Of a stretch of 64,000 bases of DNA, positions 1 to 14,140 are shown one piece after another. Origin of the DNA: Prunella strophiata. Taxonomy: Eukaryota > Chordata > Aves > Passeriformes > Prunellidae. The notes under the pieces are model-generated. The model did not search any database, was not told the origin of the DNA, and saw only the letters and a list, made by a program, of their open reading frames with translations. A program made the position numbers and the translations under genes. Every line of letters starts with the position of its first letter. Position 1 is the first letter of the stretch. The stretch lies in assembly GCA_036583965.1 (NCBI GenBank), contig JAZBQD010000025.1, positions 15,375,410 to 15,439,409 of the forward strand, in the 5' to 3' direction.

Positions 1-3000
1 GACCCCATCGCTGTCACACCCCTATCGCTGTCACCTCCCCCCGCCATTGCTGTCACCCGCATCCCGCGGGGACCCCCGAGGGCCGTCACCCCAGCGCCGA
101 GCTGGCGGGCAGGGAGGGGTTGTTTTGCTTTTTCCTTTGTTTTTTTTTTTTTTTTTTTCTTTTCATTAACTGGGAGCGCAGCGCGTGGCAGGCAGCTCAG
201 AGGCCTCCTCAGCTCCTTGAAATGCCCCAAATCTGGAGGAGAATGTGGGCAGAGGGGCTGGTGTCTGATGTAATCCCTTGATGCGCAGCCGGACCCTTCC
301 CCAGCGGTCCTGCTCGCAGGGCAGGGCTGCCCTCCCTCTCCCCGGCTGCCACAAGGACCGAGCCGTTCCCAGAGGAAGCAGGGGCTGTAACAAAAGAACT
401 GGAGCCTGATTCCCAGCCCGGAGCTGCTCTGGCTCGGTGGCTGTACCGGGAGCGGCCGGGTTGGCTGATCCACCTCCTGCTAGCGTCGAGGTTCCTAATG
501 GAGCCCATGACAGACCATTAACTACGGTATCACAAGACCGTAATTAAGAGCCAAGGAGTAGCGCTGTGCATTTCCTGCAGTTACGGTGTAGCACGGCCTG
601 GCGGGGTGCGGGTCCTGCTGTGGGTTTCAATCTGTCATCCTTCCCCCTCCTCCGTGCACAATAACATCCCCAAGGGCTCAGACCCTGCATCATTGCTGCA
701 GGCCCAGGGCAGGAGCAGGTAGTTTTGCCTGTATCAGGAACCCGAGGGAATCGGGAGCTCCTTGGTGCTCTGCACTGGCCAAATTTGGTGGCTCCGACCA
801 CACTCAGTCCTTGGAGCCACCACCAGCTCGCCAGGAGCTGATGTAAGTGCACACCTGCTCCACGGAGATTTACGGGGAGGTGGTGACTCAGAAGTGGAGC
901 TGCCTGTGAAATGGGAGCAGCGCTTCAGGAAGGAGAAGGCTTTGCTATCCTTCATCTCCTCGGGTGTCTGGCTGGGCTGGTGTGGTTTGCCTTTGAGGAG
1001 GTGCTGGGTGCTTCAGAGCTTCCCTGAAGAGAGTTTGTGTTTCTGGAGAACCTGCCTCACCTGGGAGCTGTGGAACTGCTCTGTGGGGTTGGTGTTTAGT
1101 ATGCAGAGTGTAATGGGGTGGCTGTTCTAAGTGTTAGAGTTGGAATTGTCTCCTGATTGAAGTGGGTTTGAACCAGACAAGGTAGGAATAAGGAGTGAGT
1201 TAAGTGGGGTCTTTGGTATCGGCATGAGACCCAAAGAACAGGGATTTTGGCTGTGGCTGTAGACCTTTTGTCTCAGAACCCACTGTTTTGGAGCAACTAA
1301 ATACCAGCATCTTTCTGTTGGAAAAAGAAATCTCAGTGAATAATTTCAGAACCTTCCCTTGTCCTCCGTGGGCAATCGAGCCCATTCCTAATTAGAGAAT
1401 TAGGTCACATACTGTTGTTTCACAGTAATAGATGCTGTGATAGTCTCTGCTTCTGTTGATTCTGGGAAGCGACGCACCTTTAGGATAATCAGCTGGAGTG
1501 GCTTTGATATCCAAGTGAATTTGATCCTGCTGATGCTTGACAGCCTTGGCAGTGGAACTCCCTGTGCCTCTGGCACAGCTGGGACGTGCTGACAGGGTGT
1601 GCTGCTCCCCTGCCCTGACAGAGACCATCCCCTGAGCAAAGGCTCTTGGATTTTGGGAGCAGCTCCCAAAAGAGCCTGGCATCCTCTTTGACATGTACCT
1701 AATGCCAAAACAGCAATGCAGGAATGTTATGTGGAGGTTCTGTTTGTAAATCTACTTGTAAGCACGTTGTCCTCATCCCCCCCCAGATCCCACATCCCAG
1801 TTTTATGAGTGTTGTGTCATCTACCACTGTTTTGGTCAGTGCAGAAAGCACAACTTGCCTGTGCTGGTGTGTGCTTTGGGCTGCTCTTGTGGTGGGGACA
1901 TCTCGTGTGGAGCTCAGGTCACTGACCTTGGCAGGAAGGGGAGAGAGAGCGTTTGCCTTCTCTGTCTGGTTGGGGTCTGCTGCTTTTACTCTGTACTTTT
2001 ACTCTGTGTGGAAACAGTTGTAAGCAGCCAGGTTTTGTGATGCAGCATGGAATGGATTGTCCTTCCAGCTCGGGGAAGGCACACCCTTAGAAGTGAAGCT
2101 GTGTAAATGTAGCTCTGTATTTTAGCTGCTCTTACTCTTACCCAGCCTATTAGAAAAGGGATCAAGGGATTCCTCTCTGCTCTGTGGGCATCTGGGTGTT
2201 GGATCAGCACACAACTGAGATATGAAAAGCCCTTTTTCTGTTGGATTTTAGGTGCTGTAAGCAGCCTCTGCCTGCCTGTGTCCAGTATCCAAGAGTCTGG
2301 GATGCAGTGGGAGCTGTGTCTGTCATACAGCACTATAGGTGCTTATGTCCATCCTTTTTCAGGATCCCAGAACAGCAGTGTCACTTCTCAGCACAGCCTT
2401 GAGCTTGGCACCTCATTCTAAATCGGGTACATCTTATATTAGCCCCTGCAGTTCCTGTGGTGCATAGCAAGGCCTCAGCAATGTCCTTTCTTTAAATTGC
2501 TGGCAAAATAAACCTTCTCTGTGGGAGCAGAGGTGGTTGTTACCCTGGTGCAGGAGGAGATGTGAGCAGTGCCCTGACCATTGCTGCACCAAGCTGTGAG
2601 AGCAGTGAGTATGGAACTTTTATGACAGAAAGGTGACATTTTGAGGAGAAAATTGACGTCCAGTTGTCGTTTGTGTGTTCCTTACTAGGTTCATGCTGGA
2701 GCTATGAAGTGTGTCAGTCTCCAGGAGCATCAGCCAAGTATGCTCCCTGTGAAGAGCAGGGAGTGTTGTTTTTGTCCTGTGGCTGGATATTGTAACTGAT
2801 TTGGACTTAGCTTTTGCTTTTTCTTGGCCATCTCCAGAAGACCCTGAATTAAGCCTTCCTATTATTGTTTTGACAGGGAGAACATTAATGCTCTTCTGGG
2901 CTTCCAATGTTGTCCTTCTTCCCAGCTTTCACCCTCCCTTTCCCAAATCTGTAGTTGTGGAGGCAGGATGCTGTTCTTAGAGCCTCACTGCTGCTCTGGA

Positions 3001-6000
3001 CAGCTGGAGGATCTCACCTGGGAACCAAAAATCCTGCATTTTCCCTGAATGCCCTCTGTGCTGTCAGCGCTGGCTCCTTCTCCCCAGGTGCAGGGAGGGG
3101 CTGCTCTGTGCCATGAGCCACGGAGTTACACCAGACTCAAGTGAAACTGTGCTTTACTTGTGGATGAGTCCCCTGCACAGATCACTTTGGTCTTTAAACA
3201 GCTCACCTGGGGTCTGTCCTCATCCATCCCCAAGTACTGAAGCAGGACAGAAATGTGTTGGTCACAGGGTGGTTTGGGACATGGATGTGGTGGAGCTGCA
3301 CTGTGAAAGCAGGGGTGGTGTGTGTGCTGTGCATTAGGGGCACAAGGCTGCTCCTCACCTGAGGGACCCGTGGCTTTGTCACCACCGTGTCACACATCCA
3401 CTCTCGAATAGCTGGTTATTCATGTGCTGAAATGATCTCACCCAGCAGGTTGGTTGGCTTGCAGGAGCAGCTGAGCCCTCGCTGAGTCAGGGCAGCTCTC
3501 TGTGCTTGGCAGGAGAGGGCTGGCACTGCCCTTTGAGACAGTGCTGGTGCCCCAGGAGCAGGGCCAGGGCTGGGCTCACCACACAGACGTGAGGGTGATG
3601 TGCTCCCTCCTCACATGATGGAGGGCTTTTTCTGTGGCTGCCTTCCTCCTCACCTGCTGCTGTTCTCACAGGAAAGCAGAAATGTGTGTTAGGGAGAGAG
3701 TAGAGCATGTTTTGGAGCAGATGGCTTTGACTGGAAAGGGGGTGGATTTTTATTTTTATTTTCCCTGTCCTCAGCTTGTATTAAGAAAGTGATGAGGATG
3801 CAGCCAATGTCCTCACTCTGATCTTGGAATGAGCACACAAAAGCTGAAATGAGAGCCCTGCCTTGCACAGAGTTGGTGCTGACACCAGCCCTAATGCACT
3901 GAGCCCCAGCACCTCCTTTCAACCCTGTCCTTTGGCTGGGTTTCAGTACCTTTATTCAGGTACCCTCCCTAGGTGCTCTGTGTCCCATCCAGGCCCAAGG
4001 CAATGTCAGGGAAAAGGCACCTGAAGTGCTCAATGCAATAGCTGCTGACAGGTGTTAGGGTTCAGGTGAAAACTGGATCTTTCCCAAGAGCTCTTCCCCA
4101 ATAGCAGAAGTGCAGAATTCAGCTCCTGGGCAGCAGCAGCAGCAAGCCCACTAGGGCTGGGGCTCCCTGCCAGGAGCAAGGGCTGGGGCAGTGCAGCTTC
4201 CTGCCCTTTCCCTGGCCAGGGGGAACGGGAGAGGCAGCTGAAGACACTGCCCAGCCCTCAGAGGTGGTAGGTCCCCTCCAGCCGCCACTGTTTGCCTGGG
4301 GGCTGCTGTTAATTACCAGGTTGTTTATTTGAGTGATCCACAGCTTTTGATGTCTTTTCCCTCTGGTTGTTTCTGTGCAACTGTCTGAATCTGGAGATCA
4401 CTAAAGCTGTTTCTTTCAAGTCTTCCTTTACAGCAGCTCCTCTCCTGGTGTGTCCTGTGACCCCTCAGGCATCAGTGTGCAACCAGAAACTCCCCTGGTA
4501 GTTCCATGCCAACCAGGAGACAACTGTGCCACAGCAGCATGCACAGGCAGGGAGTGAAGAGACACTTTGTGTCATCCTCCTTGCTGCCATGGAGGGCATG
4601 TGAGGGGATGTTTTCTGATGCTTCTGCTCCCTGTCTGCTGTTTCCAAGACTGACCACAGCGATGGTCTCTCACTTCTGATCTGCAGTCTCTGTGGTGCTG
4701 CTGTGTTTGGTGCAGATCCTGCTGCACTGGTTTACTTTTCACAGCCTTAAAAAGTGTGTAGCTGAGCAGCTCTGCTCTAAACTTGAGCTCGTGTAAGCAC
4801 AGGACCTCTCCTCATACTGGCTCACCCTCCTGAGCAGACAAGAACTGGTGGGGTGACTCCATGTGCAGTAAAACCTCAGACAGGGCCAGCACTGATGTAG
4901 TGGCACCTTCTGGGCATAGGTATGAGAGTTATGGGTGTTGAGCCCAGGTTTCTGATGGCAGCTGAGTGCTCATCCTGGTGCTGCTGCACTGTCAGGGCTC
5001 TCTTTGGCATCAGCAGGGAGGGAAGCCTTGGTTCTGGTGCTGCTTTGCTGCCTCCTCCTCCTCACCTGGCCTGGTCCCACCCGAGTGTCCTGCTCTGCTG
5101 GAGCAGCACTGTCCCTGTCAATGGTAGACATGGGCTGGCTGCCCCACTGCTTCAGCTGCTGCACACCCATGGAAACTGCTCTTCATTTTCTGGCAGGACT
5201 GTATTCTTTGGAATAATGTTTGGAATAATGTTTCAGTTTGAGACTTCAGCACTCTGGTGCAAGGAGGATTGAGGCAAAGTGTTCCAAGTGCAGCCCAGCC
5301 ATCACGTTCCTGTAGTGGCTGCACAACTGATATGCAGGAAATGTTTGAGCTGGACTGTGCTGGTCGTGCTGCTGGAAACCTCTTTGGATGGCTTGCAGAG
5401 TGGTTGTTGCAGCAATTCCTGCTGTCTGCCAGCACTTGCATCAGTGTCCTTCAGGGATGTTCACTTCCCTGTCATCAGAGATGCAGAGCTGATCTCATCA
5501 GAGCAGGCAACTCAGAAACAGCTCCAGCATCTCTTATTTCTCCATTGTTTACTACGTAACCTTTGTGTGGAAAAAATAGTTCCAAAGATACAGCGCTGAA
5601 CCTCCAGCTCTGCTTGTTGTGGGACTAGCCAGCTGCAATTTAAACTTAAATTCCAGAACAAAGCCAACAAACAAAAAAATCCCCATCAAGCCAAAACCCA
5701 ACCCCCAAACCGAGCGTCTGGCAGGTTTGGTGTCTCTTCTCTAGTCAGGATTAGAGGTGCACAGCAGTGTAGGTTGTTATGTGTGCAGAACTTCTGAGGA
5801 GGGTTGTGTTTTTGTTGGGGTTTTATAAAGCTGGGGACCTACTCTGCAAAGTTCTGGATTGCACTGCAGAGTTCTCACCACCTCTAATCCCTCTCTAAAA
5901 GCTGTGCTTTTATGGCTGTTAACGTGTTCCAGAGCCCTGAGTGCACAAAGGTGATGTGAGTGAGCAGTACAAAGCTGAAATGGGTGGAATGTTCTTCTAA

Positions 6001-9000
6001 TAACTTGGGATTAAAAGTTTCGCTGTGTTTTTCGTTTGTAAAAAGCAGGCAGGTTTTGCTCTCTCTAGATTCCACACCAACATTGTCCACACCTCTCCTG
6101 GTGTGGAGGTTTTTGATTGGTTCAGTATTTAAGCTGCATAGGAAAGACCATGGAAATTAGTCTTCTCCTCCTCCTTCAGCTTCTGTTTCCAGCTGTTCCC
6201 TGGCTTGTTTTCCTCTGCAGCCTCACTCTCTCAGAACAGCAGAGCATCTTTCCATTGCACTTGAGAATAGCTATGCTCTGAGCTGAGGCTTTGAGCTGTG
6301 GTTTTATAACCTTGCTGGCTAAAATTTGGTTTTCTTTCCGTTTGCCCCTTGCTGTACCCTGGCACTCCAGCTCGAGCTCTAGGGGAGCATTATGTCATAT
6401 CAATTCCTGTGTGATTGCAGGCACTGGAGGAGGAAGGAAGCTCCAATGTGAAAACCTTCAGCTTTGTTTTGCTAAAGGCTTTGCTGTAAGGTGAGACTCA
6501 CCTGAAAGAAAATTACCCTGGGGCACAGAGGGTGGTGGCTCAAGGCAAGAAGCCTCCATCAAAGAGTCTGTTTGCTTCTGCAAAAGTTGTAGTAAGTAGT
6601 AAGGTTGCAACATAGTTTGGAGATTGTTTGTTCCTATAGAGCTTCTACTTGCTGAAAGTATTTTCACATAGCCACAGCTTTTTAGATTTTCTTCCTCTTT
6701 TCTACTTCATCTTTGTTTCATTTCCATTGGCCCATTCCAGATATTGTTAGATCATTTTAAAACTTTAACACCTGTTCTCCTATAAATATAACACCTAAAA
6801 TTCTTAATGTCCTGTATGTTCTGTGCAGGATTGGGCATTGAACTGGAACAAAAGTCCTCGTGCAATTCAAACATAATATTTGCTGCTTAAACCACCAGTG
6901 GTTGAGACAGGCACAAAGGGGACACTGAAAGGCTGTACTTAAATGGCAGTTTAACAGAAAGTTCTGAGCACCTTTGGGGTAACCTTTTAAATAAAATGCA
7001 GAGTTTAAAAAAGAAAAATATTTTTTAGGGATTTTAACTTGTTTCCAGCCCAGCTGCTGTGTTCCTGGGCCCATTTGGGGGTTTTACTCCACCATTTGCC
7101 TCTCTGAGCAGGTGATTGCCCCTGCTCAGTCCTAGATACAGAAATTACCCTGCCTTGTTTCCTTTGATACCAGCTGTAACAACACCTTTAACAGGCCTTT
7201 TGCCCATGATTCTGGCAGTGGAGGCCAAGTGGACTGGAGACAGAACTAGATGGAAAAAAAGCCCAACCAAGCAATGAACAAAGAAAATGCAGCAACCCAC
7301 CCCCTCACCCATTTTGCCCATCATTTATTTAATCTTAAATCCTCTCTTGTCCCAAGAGTTGTTATTTTTCATACATTGTCAGACTGCCTGAGTAACTTGG
7401 TGGTAAAATCCGTCCAGTAAACTGCAGGCCTGTGCTGTGGCACAAGGAGATGAAAGTCTGCAGAGTAGATCTTACCTGAGGGCCTTACCTGTGCTGCTCA
7501 CCCTGCCAGCAAACGTGTTTGCTGTGGAACACCTCTGTGGGTTGAGACACACTTGTGTTCTTGTAGGGCTCATCTGTACTAAAAGGCTGAAATTCAATAC
7601 TTTCTTCTGTTTTAAAAATGTCAAATGCTGACTTTTCCCTGGTGGCAGCAAAAGTGCTCCAGAGAGGCTGCCAGGGTAGCTGGAGTGAGATCTTTATCCT
7701 GTAGGTCAGGAGGGGACCTGGGAGGCTCCAATTTGGGCTTGGAAAACCTGGTTTCAGGCTGGTGAGAGCTGCTGTGAGGCAGCAGAGTTTGTACAGATGT
7801 GTAGTGAGGTGTGTGCTGTGCCAGCAGGGCTGGTCCATCCCTCAAGGACAAGGAGGTAGAACTGAGCACATCTGCCATGCACTGTAAGTCAGGTCCCTGG
7901 AGATTTGTTGTTGTTGGAAACAGCACGTGGAAAGGTGAAACCACTGTTAGCAGCCATCCTGGTGCTTCCAGCGTGCAGCAGCTCTTTCCTGGCTGTGGTT
8001 GGTGCAGCGAGACCAAACTTGGGAGCCAGAGAAATTCCTAGGGAGTGGAATCTCTGTAGCTGTTCCAGGAACTCTGCAACTGTCTGCTTAACCTGTCTAC
8101 ACCCAGCTTAGAGGCTGCAGCTCTCTCTGGGTGTTAGTGGGGTGTGGATGGGGATCCCAGGGATCAGAGCCAGCCTGGCATGCACCGTGCAGGCTGCCCA
8201 GGCATGCTATGGGGATGCCACGAGGGTCTGATGCTGCAGGGCAGCATTTCCCTGCGTAGGGTCCACAGAAGTGTAACTGTGGAGGAATAGGATATTCAAA
8301 GTATTTTGGACCAATATTTGGATTTTTTTTTGAGTGTTGGGGATTTTTTTGTCTCCAAGCATATCTTGATGTTTGTATGGTCATCCAGCAACAATGCAGA
8401 CTGTTATGGTGCCCTCTGATTTCCCTCACAGGCTGCCTTTGTTTCTGTGTGCAGCTGTGTATTTTTTATGGAGCTCTGAATTGCAAGGCATGAAGAAACT
8501 CTTTTGTTTGTTGTCGCTTCTGTGCATAAAATCATTCTTGATTTTCTTCTAAAGCATAAATCCACTTCACATCCCTGATTCTGGACTGACTTTGGACTGT
8601 TTCTGGGATTTCCCGGGTGTCTGCTGAAATTGTTGGAGCTTTAGGAACAGATTTGCTCCTGGCTTCAAATGCCATTTTCTGATGCAATTGTCCCCCTTAA
8701 GTGCGCCCAGAACAGAGTTTCTCTGTGTGAGGACCATATAGCTGCTGGAACGCTGCTGGGCTTGCAGCAGGCAGTGGACAAGTGAAACCTGCAAATCCGG
8801 GCTTCTTAGAGATCTCCAAATCAATGTTTTCCTTTTGGCTGGTTACAAAACCAAACAAGCAATTATTTGCCGGAGATCTCCACCTACAAGCCCTCTCAGC
8901 TGGAGATGAAGATGCCTGGGAACTGATGTGAGCAGGCTTCCTGTGAAAGGCTTCCAGTCTAAATGGAAATCCCTCTCAGTTGAAATGAGTCTGTGAATGG

Positions 9001-9079
9001 AAAATGGAGTATGTATTTCAGAGAAAATCTACAAATCTGGGTAACTACAGATAATTGAAAGGCGTTTGTTCTCTCTCTG

Positions 9080-9420
9080 TGTCTGTACGAGGTGCTTGGC
9101 AGCTCGTTGGGTTTCTCACGGAGCTGCCAAGCGCCGCAGCAGCTCCCCGGGGCTGGCAGAGCTGGCGGAGCCGTGGGCTCTGCGGGGCTCCCCTCCTGCC
9201 CAAAGCAGCTCCCGCTCATCTGCTGCGCACCGAAATAACGGGAAGCTCCTGTTGCCTCCAGCGGGCGGTGCAGCGAGGGTGGATTGTGCGTGAGCTGCCG
9301 TGAGCAGGAGGGGACGAAGGCAGGAGCAGGGGGCGGGAGCGGTGCTGCTCTCCTTCATGCCCAGTGGCAACCGAGACTTCTTGATCCTGTTCCCAAAGCT
9401 CAGCTACGGTTCACAGAGGT
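9080..9420. other. CpG-richer block inside RAB40C intron
   Basis: This stretch has many CpGs in otherwise CpG-poor intron and ends in CAGAG|GTAACA, a possible 5' splice site (GT at 9419-9420). A short reading frame from ATG 9357 to that donor ends in phase 2. The next RAB40C exon needs phase 1, so it cannot be a simple alternative coding start. A non-coding alternative first exon or an enhancer is possible. Confidence 0.3.
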
Positions 9421-12400
9421 AACATCACATGCTTGCTGACCTTCAGTCCCAGCTCTTCAGGCAGGAATGGGGCTGTTTGCTGTGATGCTGTTGGGGTGAT
9501 GCTGTTGGGGAACTTCTATCATCCTGCTCAAAACAGAGTAGTGATACTGTGAGGTAAACTGTGACACTGAAAGGTACAGACCTGGGATGAATCCACCTAC
9601 GTTTGGATTGACCCCTGTTGCTGGTGATGATAACTTGTTTCTCTCTCTAAAGAGTAGGTAATTGAATGCGTGACTCAAAGGGATGAGCTCATGTGTTGTT
9701 TGGAAGGGATTTTTCCCGTGGCTCACAGCTCTGAGCTGACTAGTTAAAATGCTGCTGTTAATGTGCTGCTGTACACACTTTTTAAGGTTGGGTGACTTCA
9801 TCAGTTGCTATTTGAATAGCTTGAATTCTCTTTTTCATCTGTTATGTTGATGCCACATTTTGCAACATCTGTTATGTTGTGCCTCATACCACATTTTTTC
9901 TGAACAATTTAGTATCACTTACAGATGACAGAGACAGTAACTACTCCTCTAAACTGGGGTGGAAGATAATGCACCTGTGGTATCTTCTTACAGGTGTTGC
10001 TGCCTGTTTTTGAAGTGCTTGTGAAATTAGAGGATCTCAAACCTGCATCTGTGGGTGCATGCATAACCTGGGTGCTGGCCCCAGCAGCTGCCTTCTGCCT
10101 GGGAGTGGGTTTGGTGTTGGATTAGTACACTTGGTTAAACCTGTTTGCTCTGAACATGCTTTCAGCAGCTCCTGGCCACCTGTGATTTCCATGCCCGTCT
10201 GCCTTGTTTGACTAGAAGTGAAACAACAAGGCTTCCTCTATCAGCTTTTGCCCACAACCAACCAATTCTGATAGGTGAATTCTGCCTTTTTACTCATAGG
10301 CTGGTGAGAGCTTGTAAAAAAAAACCCCAAAACTAACAAAACCCCAAAATGAGACATTTAAATCCACATTTAAATGTATTCCTGGCTTTATGTTCTGCTC
10401 TCGGAGCAATGTCCTGGGCTGGATATATGATGCTTGGTCACTGGCCTCACTTGCTGTAGGTGACATTTCATGACCATCCCCACCATAAGCAGTTCTTAAA
10501 CAAAAAGGTGCAGGATGTGGGGTGTGGTGAGAGGGAGCAGTGAACCTGAACATGGTGGGGGGGAGTGTTCCACTGTTGTCTTGTGGAAGGAATATGGTTC
10601 TGCCAGAAAATGAGTCCCAGGAGATCATTGCCCTCTTGGGTGTGAGGGAGAGCCTTTGGAGAAGCTGGTGAGGTTGTATGGCCCTGGCTGTGTGACAGGA
10701 ATGTGCTGTGGAGCTGCTCTGGAGCAGCTCTGTCACTCCAGGCCTCACCTTGTGTAATGCTCCCAGCACACCCCCAAAGCTGGGCACTGGAGAGGCTCTG
10801 CTGGAAACTCTGCCTGTGGGTAGCACCCTGTGGCTGGGGGGCTGTTCCACCCTGAAACAACCTCACCAGGAGGGTGTCAGTTCAGGGCTGCTCTGAGCTC
10901 CTGTGCCCATGCCTGTGCTGTCCAGATTGCTGCTGTGACCCCCATGTGTGAGTGTGGTTTGCTTGTGGAGGTGGTCTGGGGGCTTTGCCTTGGTTTTGGG
11001 GTGAGGTTTTTGCATGCTGAGGACTGGAAGTGGCAGTGATGTTCTTACTCCATAGCTGATCTGCCAGCAGAACTGGAGCTATTATGTTCACCTTTTGGCC
11101 TCAATTTTGTGACCTCCCAGCACTTCTCCTCCCTCCTTTATTCTCTTGGGCTTGTTATGGATGGGATGGCACTTAGCTGCATGTTGCTGCTTCTGCCTTT
11201 TGTTCATACTCAGCAGGGATGGGGGTGTCTGGCCACTGGCTGCTCTCCCCCCACAGTGGTTCCAGCTTTCAGGAGGATGTGGGCAGCCCCAGGTGGTGCC
11301 TCACACAGGGGACAAGGCTTTCTATGCCCCAGCCATATCAATCATGCATTGGAAAGGCATGGATCATCTTGGGAAAGGACTAGTAACATCTTGGGAAAGG
11401 TCTGGTAACATCTGTGACACCCAGAGACTTGGTAGAATAAACAAGTAGCCTTTGGACACTGCTTGGGTATCACTGGCATTTGGGATAAATGAATTTCTGC
11501 ATTAATGGCCTTAGGCTGGACTTAGCAGAGCTCAGAAGAGCTCCAGATCCAGCACTTGGAGAAGAGCAGCCTCTGCACTGTGTGCAGCACAGATTGTTTT
11601 ATTCTTTTTTAATCCAGCAGGAAGGTTGGCACAGGCCCTTTGGAGGGAGAGGGAGGGACCTTTCAGCAGCTCGTGTCTTGCATACACACCAGTAAGATGA
11701 CAGCTAGTTTGTGTCAGAAAACATGCTGGTATGTCCCCAAAGATGTGCCAGGGGACTGTGGCAGGGGGAGCCTGAGTGACACCCAGCCAGGCTCTGCCAG
11801 CCCTGCAAGAGGGCTCAGAGGAGGGGACACCCTGACCGGACCCCTAATGGGGACCCCTGGCTGGAAGGGACAGGGCTGTCACACGTAGATTATGTTGTCA
11901 CAAAAATTCACAGTTGCTGTGGTGTTCTTGGCATCCACAGTGTTGTCTAAATTGTTGATAAGGTTTAAAACCAAATTTACCCATCCCTGCTTAGTCACAG
12001 CTCCTGGAGTCCTTGGTGCTGAGAAGCTTCACCACAGATTCATCCTTGATATTTTCCTTTTGCAAACACACAATGAAGGATTTGCAGTCCATTGACCCAC
12101 TCTAAAGTGTTCCTAGGTGCTTATCTACCTTTGTGGCAGTAAGAACATACAGTTAAGCCCAGCTGCACACTGAGTGATTGTGGCTTTGATCCTTCCCTGT
12201 GTAGTCAGGAAGGATTGTCACAACGCAGGTTACAAGTTCCTGGCTGGATGCTCTTGGTGTTGGCCTGTTTTATAATCATGGCATGTCTTTGGATCTGTCA
12301 GCTCCTTGCTCTCAGAGCTCTGTGTCCCTTTCTCCCCAGGCTCCTCTCTGGTGCCACGCAGCACAACCAGCCCTTCACAGCTGGTTACTCAAGTTCGCTG

Positions 12401-13199
12401 TGAAACCTCAGCAAGTTAAATATTTGATGTGTATTCTCTATGTTTTCATTCCAGCCCTGTGCTCTCCCCTCTTCCCAGCAGCCAGTGGTCAGTGTGGCAC
12501 TGAACCTACAACCTTTAGCAAGGCCTTTTAAGGGCCCCAGACCTTCTGCACTCGGCAGAGCTGATGACCTGTGAGCAAACAGAGGAGCCTGGGGGTGTTT
12601 GGGGGAAAATTCAACTTCTTCACTTAGACATTTGTGGTGTGGTGGCTTCAGCTGCACTAATGACAGTCACAAATCAAAGTCCATCACCAGGCTGGCTGGG
12701 TGAAGCACTGTGGTGACACAGTGAGTCTTTCTGGTGGCTTCTGGGCCAGTCTGAAGATTTCCCAGTCGAGCAAAGCATTTCTGTAGGGCTGCAACAGACC
12801 AGGACACATCTCACCTTTAACCCTCTACTGAGTGGCTCAGATGCCATGAAGAGTTGCAGAATGCAGCCACTCTGACTTAATTATATCTGTAGATAAAGGA
12901 ACAATCCACTGAATTGCAGCATTAGTCAGGTAACAAAAGTCCACTCAGTTTATCTTGTTTCTTATTTATATGATGCATTGAGTAAAGGTTTGGCCTTGGT
13001 TCATCATCACTGCACACCTCCAATTTTGCCTATTGACCTTATGTATCTCTTTGCAAGCAGGTTGATTATCTTCTGAATTATAAATAAATGCAACCAAATT
13101 TAATTTTTAAAGGAGAGGAAAAAACTGTAGGTTGCATTATATAGCATGTGTCTGTAAGCTGGGGGAACTGAGTTTTAATGAAGTTAAAATAATGTGCAC

Positions 13200-14140
13200 T
13201 GGTTTGTTTTTTTGTTGTGTTTTTTTTTTTTTTTTTTTTTGTTTTGTTTTTTTTTTTTTTTTTTTTTTGTTGTTGTTTTTTTTTTTTTTGTTGTTGTTTT
13301 TTTTTTTTTGTTTTGTTTTGTTTTTTTTTTTTTGTTTTGTTTTGTTTTTTTTTTTTTTGTTGTTGTTTTTTTTTTTTTTGTTGTTGTTTTTTTTTTTTTT
13401 TTGTTTTGTTTTGTTTTTTTTTTTTTTTTTTTTTTTGTTGTTGTTTTTTTTTTTTTGTTGTTGTTTTTTTTTTTTTGTTGTTGTTTTTTTTTTTTTTTTT
13501 TTTTTGTTTTGTTTTGTTTTTTTTTTTTTTGTTTTGTTTTGTTTTTTTTTTTTTTGTTTTGTTTTGTTTTTTTTTTTTTTGTTGTTGTTTTTTTTTTTTT
13601 GTTGTTGTTTTTTTTTTTTTGTTTTGTTTTTTTTTTTTTTTTTTTTTTTTTTGTTGTTGTTTTTTTTTTTTTTTGTTTTGTTTTGTTTTTTTTTTTTTTT
13701 TTTTTTTTTGTTTTGTTTTGTTTTTTTTTTTTTGTTTTGTTTTTTTTTTTTTTGTTGTTGTTTTTTTTTTTTTGTTTTGTTTTTTTTTTTTTTTTGTTTT
13801 GTTTTGTTTTTTTTTTTTTGTTTTGTTTTGTTTTTTTTTTTTTTTTTTTTTTGTTTTGTTTTGTTTTTTTTTTTTTTGTTGTTGTTTTTTTTTTTTTTGT
13901 TTTGTTTTGTTTTTTTTTTTTTTTTTGTTTTGTTTTGTTTTTTTTTTTTTGTTGTTGTTTTTTTTTTTTTTTTTTTTTTTTGTTGTTGTTTTTTTTTTTT
14001 TTGTTTTGTTTTTTTTTTTTTTGTTGTTGTTTTTTTTTTTTTGTTGTTGTTTTTTTTTTTTTGTTTTGTTTTGTTTTTTTTTTTTTTGTTTTGTTTTGTT
14101 TTTTTTTTTTTGTTGTTGTTTTTTTTTTTTTTGTGGGTGG
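13200..14140. repeat. 941-bp G/T-only tandem block (poly-T with GTTGTTG and GTTTTG words)
   Basis: Every base from 13200 to 14140 is G or T on the + strand. From 13241 I count 37 G-containing words of only three kinds: GTTGTTG (17), GTTTTGTTTTG (15) and GTTTTG (5). They are separated by T runs, mostly 13-14 long and sometimes 16-26. Start-to-start distances are mostly 20-25 bp, so this is a minisatellite of three unit types in irregular order. The transcript strand would be U/G only. The long Lys/Asn/Gln and Phe/Leu/Cys/Val frames through it are composition artefacts. Confidence 0.95.

Noticed and set aside
9357..9418. Short ATG frame ending at a donor, as an alternative RAB40C first coding exon
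   Set aside because: It ends in phase 2 and the next exon (18377) requires phase 1, so the frame would break. It does not resemble the Rab40 N terminus.
11360..11415. Two 22-bp copies of CATCTTGGGAAAGG...GTAA
   Set aside because: A two-copy local duplication in an intron, with no further copies and no sign of function.
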